A stretch of 64,000 bases of DNA from positions 3,597,240 through 3,661,239 of the forward strand of contig NW_023503307.1 in assembly GCF_014529535.1 (NCBI RefSeq), written 5' to 3'. The DNA is from Bradysia coprophila. Lineage: Eukaryota; Arthropoda; Insecta; Diptera; Sciaridae. Positions within the stretch are counted from its first letter, which is position 1; each line of letters starts with the position of its first letter. Both the position numbers and the translations under genes were made by a program. The notes below the pieces were generated by a model. The model was not told the DNA's origin. It was given only the letters and a program-made list of their open reading frames with translations, and ran no database searches. Below are positions 39,267 to 51,390 of this stretch, piece after piece.

Positions 39267-40477
39267 TTTGTGACCTATTTAGGTGTTCCGACGTCGGTAC
39301 ACTTTAGCACGTAGAGAAGAAACACACAAACTACTACGTTTGATATAAATAAATGTTATAGACAAGGATTAGCAGTGGTGAAGGATGTACAGACTTTCAA
39401 TTCGTAATTGAATTTCTTGTTGGAGTACAAAATTATTGTTTGTTTATATTTTCAACATCTCTTTTCTTTTCTGTATTTTGATGTTGATTTTTCTGATATG
39501 TCAACGTACTGAACGTATGATATGTGTGAGAAAGTACGCGGCTTACACAAAACTGTGTACACTGCCATTTTATTATGCAAACAGTGTATCAAATTACAGA
39601 CTGTTATGAAGAGTGGAAGTGGACTGCGTGTTCAGAAACTAAAGCATAAAGCTTAATCCGCGCACTCCATTCCGTTTACTTTTTTTTTGTTGAAAATCTG
39701 AGGATTCGGGGCAAGAGCAGATTGAGCTCAAAGCTCCGATTACTTTTAAGTTTTAACAATGAGAAGTGGGAGTTGCATCAATTGTTCGTTCGTAAACGGA
39801 GAACTCAATGGCGTTAGTGCATGGACACACTAAGCACGAAACGCACTACACTCAGTTTTCTAACCGTTTATAAGGCATGTGCAAATAACGGGAAATTTCT
39901 CTCCTGTAAGGCAAAATTTCGTATATCGACACAATAATTGTATGCGTGTAAACCGCATGCTTTACAGATGAACAATAGAAATACAATGACAATTTCTCTC
40001 TGCACTTGCCTTATTCTATAACAATTAACAATAGGTTTGTTCCAAGTAACTAAACACGAATTTTGACAGGCCGAACGTACACGATTTCATCCACAGAGAT
40101 CGGTTTTCATATAAATATCGATGAGGCTATGATGAAATTTGACCATTCACATGGCCTTGGAACAGACTTATAGAAAAAAAGAACAGTTTCACCTTATCAA
40201 AAAGTACTCTGTGTGAGAGATAAAATTGTATTTTTTTCAATTTTTGCCCTTGCCTTGTTTATTTGTCAGCTTGCTTTTGTACTTTTTGAAGTACTTGAAG
40301 TACTTTTTGTTGAGTGGAATGGAAACTTAATGCTTGATTTCCACTTACCAAAAAAGTACTCCTTGTGGACAAAATTGAATTTTTCAATTTTTGCTTGGTT
40401 TATTTGATAGCTCGCTCTCTCACGCTTTTTGTTGAGCGGAAACCATACTTAAAGGCCGGTTCGCAAGGCCATTTCAT

Positions 40478-40960
40478 CTGTTTTCAACGTTATTCAATCC
40501 ACAAATACAATCCAATACAATCCATTTAAAATCACATTGAAACTAGCTCGATTACACATACATTATTATGCGCGCAAGACAGCAGGATGATCAGTATGAA
40601 TGTGGGTAACATTTACGAAGTACATACATGGTATGTGGATTGGAAACTGTGGTATGCAAGTAATAGATTTTTGCATAACAAGGGATAAAAAGTTGAAAAG
40701 TAGAGTTTTCGTGTGAAGTTTGTTGATCCGAGGCGGAGCCGAGGTCTATAAACACGCAAAAACAAGACTTTTCAACCTTTATCCCGAGCTTTGTAATGGA
40801 TTTTACATGCTTTTGAAACCTAAACCAAATTTCTTGTTTTCCCTAGGTATGTAATATGCCACTTTCGACCCTAGAGAAAACAAAAGCATGTAAAGGAAAT
40901 AAACGTTTCTAAGCTAAAATTTACTACTGTAAGTGCTTCCCTATAAATTGTAAAACGTGT
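40478..40960. repeat. interspersed repeat, copy of 9777-10030, with internal insertion
   Basis: Flanks match the 9.8-10.0 kb copy up to GGTATGCAAGTAA and resume at about 40895 with AAACGTTTCTAAGCTAAA; the middle is a foldback element absent from the other copy. Confidence 0.7.
40683..40893. repeat. composite foldback (two hairpins), CCGAGGCGGAGCCGAGG apex
   Basis: First palindrome 40683-40785: GGATAAAAAGTTGAAAAGT / ACTTTTCAACCTTTATCC. Second 40804-40893: TTACATGCTTTTG / CAAAAGCATGTAA. Same layout as 54231-54425 and 55581-55786. Confidence 0.85.
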
Positions 40961-41098
40961 TGTAAAATTAAAGAACTAAAACAGTTTCTATCAAACAACA
41001 CACTAAACCATATCGTAATGTGGCGATATTTTTCTACTGAAACGTAAAAGGTTAAGGTAAATAAAGGTTCGTTGCACTCTTAATTAATCCCTTCATAG

Positions 41099-41265
41099 CA
41101 GGGCCTATTTTCGATAATTTAAATTCTCGAAATTATTGAAAAATTAAATTCTACAAAAATTATCGAAATTCTCAAATTCACTTTTGGAGAATTTTGATAA
41201 TTTTTCGACAATTTCGATAATCTTTTGATAATTTCGATAATTTATATTATCGAAAATAGGCCCTG
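41099..41265. mobile_element. hAT-type MITE with 8-bp target-site duplication
   Basis: TIRs CAGGGCCTATTTTCGATAAT and its inverse, 167 bp, flanked by perfect CTTCATAG (41091-41098 and 41266-41273). CAGGG termini with an 8-bp duplication are the hallmark of the hAT superfamily. The interior is an AT-rich palindrome of TTTCGATAATTT words. Confidence 0.88.
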
Positions 41266-41918
41266 CTTCATAGACGATGAAAATGTAATTATCCAACCTT
41301 TTACGCCAACTGATTCGAGTGTATTCAATTTATTGAGTTTGATTGATTGAAAGCGATTTCCCGAAGCGTTCAAATTCTCATCCACACTTCGTAAACATTA
41401 TCAGTCTTTCAGTTGAACCAATATATTTTTCCAAATAATTGTATGAATGACACGACCATCATAATTAAACTTCGTCTCGCTATCATATATGAGACTAACT
41501 CACCTCTTTCTGTTTATTTTATCAGAACCTGTTATCCGCGAACGAAAATGTTGTCTGCATTTTATATATAGTCTATTATTTTCATACTGCGAAATTAAAC
41601 TTGATAAAGTTTGCGAGTCAAAAATCGGTGATCCATAAAAAATGTAACTAATTAAATGAAATTTTCTGACCTATCGTCACAAAATTTCGTCTATTTACAT
41701 TTCGTAAGTAGTACCTGTAAAAAAATGTTCTGACCTACCATAAGTACTTCGCGTTACATATTTTATGGATCACGTCTCACATCAAATTGAAAGAACTTTC
41801 GAAGACGTTAGCATGTAAAGTGCATAGTATAATTCGTTCTCGCCTCAGCTTCGTCTCCCCTTATGAGTACCACAGTATCTTTGACCAAACAGATGGCAAC
41901 GAATGGGATTGTATAATC

Positions 41919-42028
41919 ACTTGTAATATTGCTCATAAATTATTGTTTTGGCTGGTTTGAATACGTAGCTTGCCTTCAGCTCGCTCCGCCCGCAACCCTC
42001 ACACTGGCCAAAACAATAAATTTACAAG
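41919..42028. repeat. foldback with CTTCAGCTCGCTCCGCC apex
   Basis: Arms CTTGTAATATTGCTCATAAA.. TTATTGTTTTGGC and GGCCAAAACAATAAATTTACAAG; the GC-rich apex resembles the other foldbacks. Confidence 0.7.
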
Positions 42029-42520
42029 CCGAGATACACTATTTTCATTATGGAATTGTAACTTCCATTGTTGTGTGAGTCTTAACCAATTTTACTGTAA
42101 TAAACGGCCTTCGACCTTACTGATAACTTGTTACGTACTGACAATCATATAAAAATTTAAAATTCCACAGCAGATAGCACATGAACTACAGGAACGGGCT
42201 ATCAAATTTTAGCCGAAATTTGCTTCAGCTGATTCACTCATACTAATAAAACTAGCTATGATTGTTTATACGGTTGTACCTCTACCACGCTAATGTTAAG
42301 TCCGTGTCATCATAACAATTTTCATTTGTGTGAGGAAACCAGCTGAAAATTTGATTACTCTTTCCTGCAATTAACGCGAATCATGCTTTGAGCGTTTGCC
42401 AGCTGGACTATTTTCTGGTTGTATTACATTAGCACGAATTCACCATGTTGATGAGGTTGATTGTTATAAACAGATTATCGAAGATGGTTAAATTCAGTCG
42501 ATGACCAGTTGCTGTACAGG

Positions 42521-44050
42521 ATGTATCAAACAATTTTTATATCCATTCTGTTGGTTCACAGTCATTACGCGCAAGACGGAATGGGATTGATCGGTGATGC
42601 GATTGAATCATTTTCACCTTGTGACGAACGTGTACTATCAATGAATCGTGTTATTGGCGGTCGACCACAATTGGAAAACTATTGGGATGGAACGCTTTAT
42701 CTTAAGAAATGGCCGAATATATCAGAAGTTCGCATTTCGCTAACTGTAGATAATCCAGCCAAAATTGAATTAGATCCAAATTTGGGTAGAGTGTTGGTTA
42801 CTGGTAAAACTTTTCATATATCCATATATGACCACCCACCAACAATTGAAATGGTGACTTTCAAAATTCGTGGACCTGCTTATGGGGCATTTCCTAACGT
42901 TGAACAAATAACCTTGAACGGTTTAGACGTGTGTAAAAATCCCAGGAAGGTAATTACGCCTAATTGTAATGGTTTTTACAGCAATAAATTGTCATTGACC
43001 CTAGTGGGAACCAACCATTCTGGGTACTGGTGATACTGTTAGTGAAACAGAAACTGAACAAAAAATCAAACCGACTTGTGGACGTCGCTTAGTTAAGCAC
43101 GAAGGTCTCATTACCAACGGATTTGAATCGAAAGAGGGCGACTGGCCGTGGTTGGTGTTAAAAAACAAAATTAAATCTTCTGAAGGAAATAGTGTTCCCT
43201 TCGTGTTTGTTTCAGGCACGCTGCCATTTTTCACATAACAAATCAACAAATTGAATACAAATGCGGAGGAACTATACTCAATTCCAATACAATACTAACA
43301 GCCGCCCACTGTGTATATGAAAACAATCGACCGATAATTAGTGATAGAGTCTTGGTTCAGCTAGGAAAATATAATTTGAAACTATCTGGGGAACATACGC
43401 AAGAATTTCAGGTACTTTTAATGTTCGGTTTTGTTTGGAATGCTACAAATCTCAGCCATTCGCCGTTAGGTCCACAAAATAGTTCCACACTCCAACTACA
43501 ATGTAGACAATTTACGTGATGACATTGCAATCATTCGACTTTCCACTGAAGCTAGTCTAAACGATTACGTTCAACCGATTTGTTTGTGGGATGTAAACAA
43601 AGTGGGAATATCGGATGTTACGAATAAATTCGGAACGGTCATCGGATGGGGTGTCACGGAAGCTGATAAACTTTCGGTAGTTTTGAGACAAGCGATTATG
43701 CCGATAGTATCGTTGACAACATGCCTGAACAGTAACCGAGAATTCTTCGGAGCGTTTCTATCCGACAAAACGTTTTGTGCCGGGTTTCTAAACGGTACAA
43801 GCGTTTGTAATGGAGACAGGTGATTTGTGTAGTTACATGAACGAAATTTCAATGTGGTTAGTGAATTTATACTTGTAGTGGTGGTTCAATTACTTTTGAA
43901 GAAAATGGAGTGTATCGTATACGCGGTCTCGTATCATTGACTGTGGCTAGACGCGACACATTTCTATGCAATACGAAGGAGTATGTTGTCTTTACCGATG
44001 TTGCTCAATACTTAACCTGGATTGCTGAAACGATCGCTCAAACGAATTAG
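42521..44050 (+). CDS. GD_N-domain serine protease (gastrulation defective-like)
   Basis: Secreted S1-family protease with the N-terminal GD domain of Drosophila gastrulation defective. Five exons, 430 aa: 42521-42949, 43005-43150, 43216-43411, 43470-43819, 43879-44050; introns 50-65 nt. Signal peptide about 1-17 (MYQTIFISILLVHSHYA). GD_N domain about 30-140. A linker with Cys (PTCGRR) leads to a poorly canonical activation site (GLITNG). Catalytic residues are His223 (TAAHC), Asp275 (RDDIAIIRL) and Ser374 (GDSGGS). The S1-base position is Ser368 (TSVCNGDSGG), so specificity is not trypsin-like. The reading frame needs intron 1 (42950-43004) removed; left unspliced it would stop just downstream. 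Poly(A) signals at 44166 and 44190. The paralogue group is large in flies, so a one-to-one name is not given. Confidence 0.9.
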
Positions 44051-44165
44051 CCAAAAGCTCCAAAGTAAATTGAGCTTTTTGGGGAAGTTTTTCCATAAAG
44101 TTATTTGCTTATGAATGACTTCTACGGTAACAAAACTTGACTGATTTGATCTTGTTAAGGCTAAG

Positions 44166-44195
44166 AATAAAATGCGATTGATTTCATTGAATAAA
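44166..44195 (+). terminator. two poly(A) signals of the GD-like protease
   Basis: AATAAA at 44166-44171 and again at 44190-44195, 115-140 nt after the stop, just before the convergent Kal1 stop codon at 44241. Confidence 0.65.
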
Positions 44196-44240
44196 GTTTA
44201 CTTAGCCAAGTCAAGTGAAATTTCTATTCGATCGACAGTT

Positions 44241-46480
44241 CTAAGTGCATTTCAGGAAACATTGTGGATGTTTCTTCACAAATCTGGAACAGCTTGGCGT
44301 TACAAATGTTTTACTAAAAAAGATGCGGTCACCTTTTCGCAGACGAAATGAATATTTCGTTGAAAATTTCAATTCAATGAAATCGAAATGACCCTTTTTC
44401 GTACGAATCATTTTGAAGGGGTTTGTTGTCTGTTTCGTCAGGCAGTCAGACTCACCGGCACATAATTCGATGAAGCTAAATGTGAAAAAGATGAAAGTAA
44501 ATTTTGTTGGATATGAACAACTTAAATTGAAACATACGAAACATACCTTCCAATCAACTGAACTGGCCAACTAATTCGTACCAACAAACCAAATTTCTTA
44601 CTACCAAGGAATCTTACAGTAACATCAGTCTTTGTGTCTTGATTCAAACTATAAAAGGTTGAGCTTAAATTCACAAGTTAATTTTTCCATAATAAAATTG
44701 ACCTACGTCGCATTCGTGGTATTGTTTCTAAAATTGCCGACAGTAGCATTAGACGATATTGAAGTGTTTAGTAGCAACGACTCCTTGGCAGATTTTAAGC
44801 TTCTCTTCTTTCCGAATGAAGAAAGTGCTTGAATCTGCAGGTAATACATGGAATTAGGCTTGAGATTCCAAAACTCAAAGTGGCGAGTCGGCTAATTTAG
44901 AAAAATAAAATCAAGACAGTCTCTCTGTATGTAATAGACGCATGGTACCTCTTGAACGAATGCCTCGTTTTGCCATAACGAACCGTTATTCGAGTCCAAA
45001 TAGAGCGACCACGCAATGCGGTATTTATCGACAGGATAATTTGTCCGAGGCGGTTTCCACACCGCTTTCGTGTATATTGTGTTATTTCTCAGTAGTTTTG
45101 GTCGGACCTCGATTGAAAAGTTTCTTGGTGGAAGTGGGTTTTTCGGACCTAACATGGAAAGAAAACCGAAAATTTATAAAAAAAAATTGAGAAAGTGATA
45201 CAATCGGTAAACCAAACTGGTGTGCATACGTTATTTTGCACCAGCTGGTCCCATTTGGAATTGTATGTGACCAGTTGGTGCAAAATAACGTATGCACACC
45301 AGTTCGGTTTAGCGATTGTATCGGGTGTCAGTGAAATTTAGGCATGTCTTTCACCTGATCTACTCATACAAACAATGCATATAAGGCTTTATACGGTTCT
45401 GACACTACTAAGAGCCTAATTGTACCTATTACAATTACAATTTTAAACATACGTTCCTTCAGTTGAAAATTTAACGACGGTGTCGAATATCCCCTCGTGC
45501 CGTTACCATTGACTGCACTCAACCGAAATTGGTACCATCGACCAGGGCGTAGTCTAACATTTGCTCCAAATCTATCGAATGAAATTGTAGTCAAAACTTT
45601 ATTGGGATCTAAAAGCAAGGGGTGCCGCACGTCTTGGACTAAATCCTATGAATTAAATGGACTAAATGAAGACCTGTGGTGGTTAATCCCATTAGTCCAA
45701 GACGTGCAGCTCTCCTTGTCATAAACTTCCATTAAATTACTCGTTTGTCATCAGTCCGCCTTTGTCCTTCTCGTATTTCATAGCTGAAGACGTAACTTCA
45801 AACGGCATGCTGAACCAATTACTAAGTTTTTGTTCATCGTAATAATAGCCAATGTGCGACCGAGTTTCGAGTACAAAAACCAAATTATAAGCTGGAGGTT
45901 CAGAATAGAACATTCGCCATGTAATTTCAGCAATATTTCGATGCCGCTCCAAATTGACTAGTGTAATATTCTCTGGAATTGGTGGTAGAGTTCTAAAAGA
46001 TATTTTTCGTTTATTTTATGCTACCATCTCTTTGTCATTGAGTTGGGGTTACCGGTCCGAAATTCTTTCTAATTTCACCGGATTCATACATTTGGTTCCA
46101 CAATTAAACGCACAACACTTTTGTATTCCTACGCAGCGGTGGTCGTGACCATGACACGAATCTACACATCCAATTCTATCGATCGCCGAGCGATTAACGT
46201 TGGGACAATCACCATATTTGTTGATTGGCATCAACCATTCCATACATTTTTGAAAACTGCACTAATGAAACGTTTCATTAATAAAATTGATCTGAAATCC
46301 ATTTTTCTTCAAATCACATACGTCCTGCCCTCGATCGAAACAAAAGCGCATTTTGCATATTTGTAATAAGATATTTTCGTCAGTTTGTAATGATCGCTGG
46401 TAGCCGTCCGGTCTGATACTCTCTGTCATTGATATGTGCAAACAGGTCAGCAGAATAATTTTGATATTGCTGGGTATCAT
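44241..46480 (-). CDS. Kal1: anosmin-1 homologue (WAP + fibronectin III)
   Basis: Extracellular matrix/cell-surface protein of the Kallmann syndrome family, involved in axon guidance and epithelial morphogenesis. Eight exons, 460 aa: 46480-46322, 46261-46053, 45992-45741, 45571-45453, 45148-44949, 44891-44707, 44570-44547, 44475-44241. Signal peptide about 1-19, Cys-rich segment ([16 protein letters not shown]), WAP domain about 70-117 (GDCP.., [11 protein letters not shown]). Fibronectin III repeats follow at about 125-245 ([21 protein letters not shown]) and about 253-370 ([28 protein letters not shown]), then a third, shorter module ending TPSCSRF. Exon 7 is a 24-nt microexon. An apparent in-frame TAG near 46263 is removed by a 60-nt intron (46262-46321). 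Shorter than human anosmin-1 (680 aa, four FN3). Introns 3 and 4 each contain an inverted-repeat insertion. Confidence 0.9.
45197..45322. repeat. perfect-type hairpin in Kal1 intron 4
   Basis: About 53-nt arms (GATACAATCG..GCATACGTTATTTTGCACCA and inverse) with an 18-nt loop. Confidence 0.85.
45627..45711. repeat. short inverted repeat in Kal1 intron 3
   Basis: GCACGTCTTGGACTAA and TTAGTCCAAGACGTGC face each other about 50 nt apart. Confidence 0.7.
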
Positions 46481-47595
46481 CTGTGGAATTCAATTGTAAA
46501 TAAAACGTTTTTGCTTAATATCGTGAAACCAGTAGCCAGAGGAAGTTCTCCTTTACTTTAATGTCACTATTCTGGTTTTATCCAAGGTAAATATAGTGAG
46601 GAGGTAATGCCATATACAACCCAATCAGATGTGCAGTGGCACGAAAGTTTGCTGTAAACGCCATCTCTCCCTATCTTTAAAATAACAAAATTGCTTAGAA
46701 ACCTGGGCCATCTGTTTTGTGATAGGCACAACATTTTGTGAAACACAAGTAAATCTTAGTCAACCATTTTAAAAAAAGATACCAGTGGCAACGAACTATT
46801 GTGCTAGGCCGCCCATATATTTACCTTGGATCTATTAAGGGACTGAATGCAGAAAAAGAAGGCTGTTTCGACCTCGAGAACTAGCGGCGGTCCAAAAATC
46901 AGAGTGGACTGACTATCTTCAGTTGTTTCCGCTAGCCTCTTACACAAGACAGCAGTAAACTTAAATTGAACGAGTAATAGAAGTTAACTTGAACGTGTAG
47001 CATCTGCCGATGGAAATTAGGACATCTTTTATGGAAGCTACTATGAAAATTCCCCGATCCTAGCACAACAAACCAGTCAAATCAAGCAATCAACATTCAA
47101 ACCTAAAAACTCACTTACAATTATCCGGCAATTAACCACCTTTCAACCATCAATATTGTGCTAGGCCGCGCGTCTGAATGGCATTACCTCCGCCCATATA
47201 TTTACCTTGGTTTTATCGAAGAGAGACAAGAACTATTCATTCAAAATTTAATTGCATTGAACTTTAGACCTCTTACTGTTGGCATGCTAAGCAGACGTTT
47301 TTCCGAGGAATTTACGCGTAAATTGAAAGAAATTTCTTAGGCTGAAGATACGCCATTATTTAATATTAGTATTGACGTATTTATACCTCTAGTCGAAAAC
47401 GTTTTATCTCGATATATCTGTTCTCGGCACATCAAATCTACTACTTCAATAGTTTCAACATTCATTTGCTTTTTATCACAGTTTAATAACCGTATAGCTT
47501 TCAGTGGCATCAAAGTAAACTGTCGAGAACAAACAGTTTTGTTCTAGTATAGAGGGATAAAAGCGAGATTATCATTATACACTCAATAAAGTGTA

Positions 47596-47782
47596 ATTTC
47601 CGATGTACATTTTGGATGTAAGCATTGTACTTCTGATACGTCATTCGTACGTCTAAGGATAACATGTATAATTTGCGGATTTACACGTATATTTCAACGT
47701 TTTAGACGCACAAAGTACGTGTCAGAAGCAAAATGTTTGTTTTACACGTACAATGCTTACGTCCACAATGTACATCGGAAAT
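47596..47782. repeat. palindromic element
   Basis: Arms ATTTCCGATGTACAT..TGTAAGCATTGTAC and GTACAATGCTTACG..ATGTACATCGGAAAT. Confidence 0.75.
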
Positions 47783-49756
47783 GCAATTGTTTGCGTGTAG
47801 GCATAAAAACTGATTCATATTTTTTATGACCTACTATTATTAACCACATATTATAGTCGGAGCGACCAGGTCCTAACATCTAACACTTCACTGAGGTCTC
47901 GCAACTTCCTATTATAGAACTATGTACGTCAGAGCGTGGCACACTTTAATAGTTGACATACTAACGGATCAATAATAGTAGGAAACGCATTTGAAGAAAT
48001 TCCTTTCTGTCATATATACCAATAGATCCACTTTCTATCCGCGTATCATAGTTAAAATTTCAAAGATTTTTGTGCAAAAAATCTATGAAAACGTGCCATC
48101 GATTACGAATTGTATACTGCAAATTCTTCTCCGATAAACTCATAACAAATTGTTGATAAACGTACTGTTGCAATAAAGTGCTATGCTGTCATTAGTGAAA
48201 TATGATCTGTATGAATATCACACTTAGAGTCACACGTCGTTCTATTGTACACACATTTAAGTCTGAATTTATGTTTTTCTATAATATTTATTTCGTATGG
48301 TAGTATAAATGGGACAGATCGTATTGTTGGCGAAAAGGCTATTTTATCATAAAGCAGCATGAGCAGCGTACATTGTTAAATGAAAAATTGTTTAATCAAA
48401 GTTGATAAATATACAGGATACCCGAGTAATGTTATTATGACAATTAACAACAATTATTTGGTATGTGTACGAAGCGTCACATACACCCATAGTTTAGCAT
48501 TTTGTGCAATGGAAACGCTTCAAAAATTATAAATATTGTCTGAAGTATTTGTCTAGTAAGCGTTTTATTCCTGTATTCAAATGGATAGTTGTGAACGGGC
48601 AACGAAAAATGAATTATAAATAAAAAAAACTCGATATGTGTTCCGAGCCCTAATGTCATTAATATAAAAATGTGAAAAATTATATCTGGAGGTAATACTA
48701 GCAATATAATAAACAGGTGTTATTTGCAAGGAATGAGAAAAATGGTATTTTATGAGAAACTACTAATCATCTGTTAACGACTGCAACGACAAAAAATAGC
48801 AAAGACCTACTATACATGTGGTCTTATATGGAAAAATCGAAGTTAAAACAAATGAAGTAAAAGATTTTATATCAAACACTATAGTCAATACTTTGAACAA
48901 CATAAGTAATAGATTTAATGATTATGTGTTTCTAAATGGTGAAATATGACGTACTGCGGAAAAACAAAGGTCTACCTGATTAGTACGTACTGATCAATTT
49001 ACGATATATTTAAATACTGCTCAACAATCGATATGTACAGACTCAACCTTTCCATTCTCTGCTATGGGATGACATTTATGAATGGTATGTATGGTCTCTA
49101 TTTGCAATGTCCAAATGAAATTGGTCCATTAAATAGTCTTTTACGGAAGTTTCAATATTTCCCTCAAATATTTTTGGACTAACTAGTTTACCGTGATAAA
49201 TGTAGCAAAGTATGGATTGCGAGGCTAAACCAATAACATTAAAATTTTGCAGATAAATGTAATGTATCAAGTTTAAAGGGTATACTGAGTCTGTACTACA
49301 CATAAAATGTTGAAATTTAAACCATAGAAAATAGTATGAATGCTTACCGCACTTGGTAAAATTGTAAAAGTAGTCTAATAATGATAAAGGTAATTTGATT
49401 TACAAATGCAATGTGCCCAGATATGGCCACAAGATCTCGAACTGATGCGAACCAACTGATAAAAATACTTTAGTTCGCAAATTTAAACCTCAAATTCTAT
49501 CTTTTTTACTGTTATGCTTAAACGTTCTATTATGGCTGAGATTTGTTTACAAGCCAAGCCAATGATGTCTTAGCGTTTATCCGTCATTTGAACATATTTT
49601 AAGTTTGTGTAAGGTTAGTCAAGCCCATGGATTCTATTATTTACTATTTCATCAGTTAACGAATGGCATATACAACAAAAGTAAGGAATGGACTCAGAGT
49701 AAATGTTTTTTTTTAAACTACATTAATTGAAGTAACAGACAAGATAAATATCTAAA

Positions 49757-49889
49757 TACAGAAAGGTGACATATCGCAGAAATTTCATTGACTTTTCCGA
49801 CGTATCAAAAGATTTCCATTGACAACGAAATTTCAATGAAATTTCATTTTTTTTGATAATTCGCTAATTGGACATGTCACCTTTCTGCA
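49757..49889. repeat. MITE-like inverted repeat
   Basis: Ends CAGAAAGGTGACAT and ATGTCACCTTTCTG with GAAATTTCATTGA / TCAATGAAATTTC inside. Confidence 0.6.
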
Positions 49890-51149
49890 GTTAGAATAGT
49901 TATTCAAATAGTCTTATTGGTTTGCTTCTTGTGCGTGTGCCTGGGAAAAAGTGATCACGAAAGTATAACACAACTGAACAATATCTTTTCGTACAATTTT
50001 TATTTTTTTAATTGGATGGCAACTCACTTTACGTAGATAATATGTACTGAAAAGTAGAACTGTTCTCTCAAAGTTCAGCTTTATAAACGGTGATCTATTG
50101 TATCGAAAAACAACACAACAATAAATTAAATGTATAGTTGTTTGAGCGGTTCCTTTTAATTCCTTTTAATTAAGATTAGCTTTTCACATTTACTTAACCA
50201 CACTACTCAATGAAAATCATGCCGGAATATGATAAACACCTCAACGACGAACCAAATTCAAAATTAAAACAGAACATGAAATTAACGTTCAAATTCATAA
50301 CCATCCAAAATTTAAATCGTCTTCACAATGAGTTGGACAATTAATTTATGTCGAAAGTTTTTTTTTTAATTTTTACAAATAAAAATTTCAGTCGGTAAAA
50401 GTTCTATTTTAATCGTTGTTGAACGTTTCTTTTTGGCATACTTAAGCTTTTTACCAACAAAATTAATATTATTTATGCGCGCGCAATACAAAACAAACAC
50501 CCGCACCGCATTATATATCACTTTAAACAACCTTAATGCAATCCTTCACTGTTAGCATCATTCGATCAACTGACTTCTGAAGTGGTGTTGCAACTTCCAT
50601 AAATAAAAATCATGTTGTATACTGAAAAGCTTTGTGGTTCGTTTTTTTTTTTTTTGAAATAATGTTGCACTTGGAGAATTGTAGGTATGCGAAACGGTAG
50701 ACAAAACGAAAAATTGGAAGAAAATTTTGAACATTGCGTAACAATAATCGTAACTTTTCGTGTGTGCAACAAGAAACTATATAGCCTTCGACAAAAGCTA
50801 AGCGTAATTTTAGTACGAACGAATTTGAAAACAATTGGTGGATGGATTTTCATAAATAAAGAGATTTAATAATGACGTCCTTTGCAGACTCGTAGACTCG
50901 TTCTCAAGGTAGTCTACATTTTCATTAGTGGTTAGCTGATATATAAGATTTTTCTATCTTTTCTATTAAACGTTAGGGTCAGAATCTGATGATGTTCTTT
51001 TATCCACTAATACCTATCAACAAGTGTTGTTATTTGAATGGTTCTTTGTAACTCATTTATGATAAGAAAATCAAATTATCAGTAGTGAATCAGTAGTCGT
51101 CTTTCATGAACAAAGACTACAAAAACCAACGCAATTTCGGTCATGTAAT

Positions 51150-51390
51150 TTTATAAAGACAAACCTGACCTGAACTAGTTTTATTAAAACCTGGCAGGTC
51201 AGGTTTCACGTATTCCTGAAATTTTCATACAATACCTGAAACCTGGACTGACAGGTCGACCATGGCGATTATTCTCAGGTTTCAGATTAATTCAGGTCTA
51301 AATCGATTTTTATCAGGTTTAGGTTAAAACAGGTTTCAGTTAACTTAGGTCAGGTTCAGGTAAAATCTGACCTGTTTCGAGCCGTATTAG
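51150..51390. repeat. CAGGT/ACCTG-rich degenerate repeat patch
   Basis: More than ten CAGGT or ACCTG words in about 240 nt (for example CTGGCAGGTCAGGTTTC, GTCAGGTTCAGGTAAAA). Similar patches at about 10440-10620, 27980-28210 and 59855-59990. Confidence 0.5.

Larger units (their letters stand above)
39267..42520. other. intergenic region between cereblon and the GD-like protease
   Basis: No gene seen. Contains the interspersed repeat 40478-40960 with an inserted foldback pair (40683-40893), a hAT-like MITE (41099-41265), a foldback (41919-42028) and a CAGCTG-type element (about 42219-42352). Confidence 0.6.

Noticed and set aside
42950..42981. A 32-nt GT-AG intron in the GD-like protease
   Set aside because: Too short for an insect intron and it leads at once to a stop; the 55-nt intron 42950-43004 restores the frame.
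46262..46264. Premature TAG in Kal1, suggesting a pseudogene or readthrough
   Set aside because: A 60-nt phase-0 intron (46321 to 46262) with a GTATGT donor removes it and joins conserved Cys residues.
50566..50869. Overlapping open frames on both strands
   Set aside because: Similar-length frames on both strands in AT-rich DNA, with homopolymer runs and no family resemblance.
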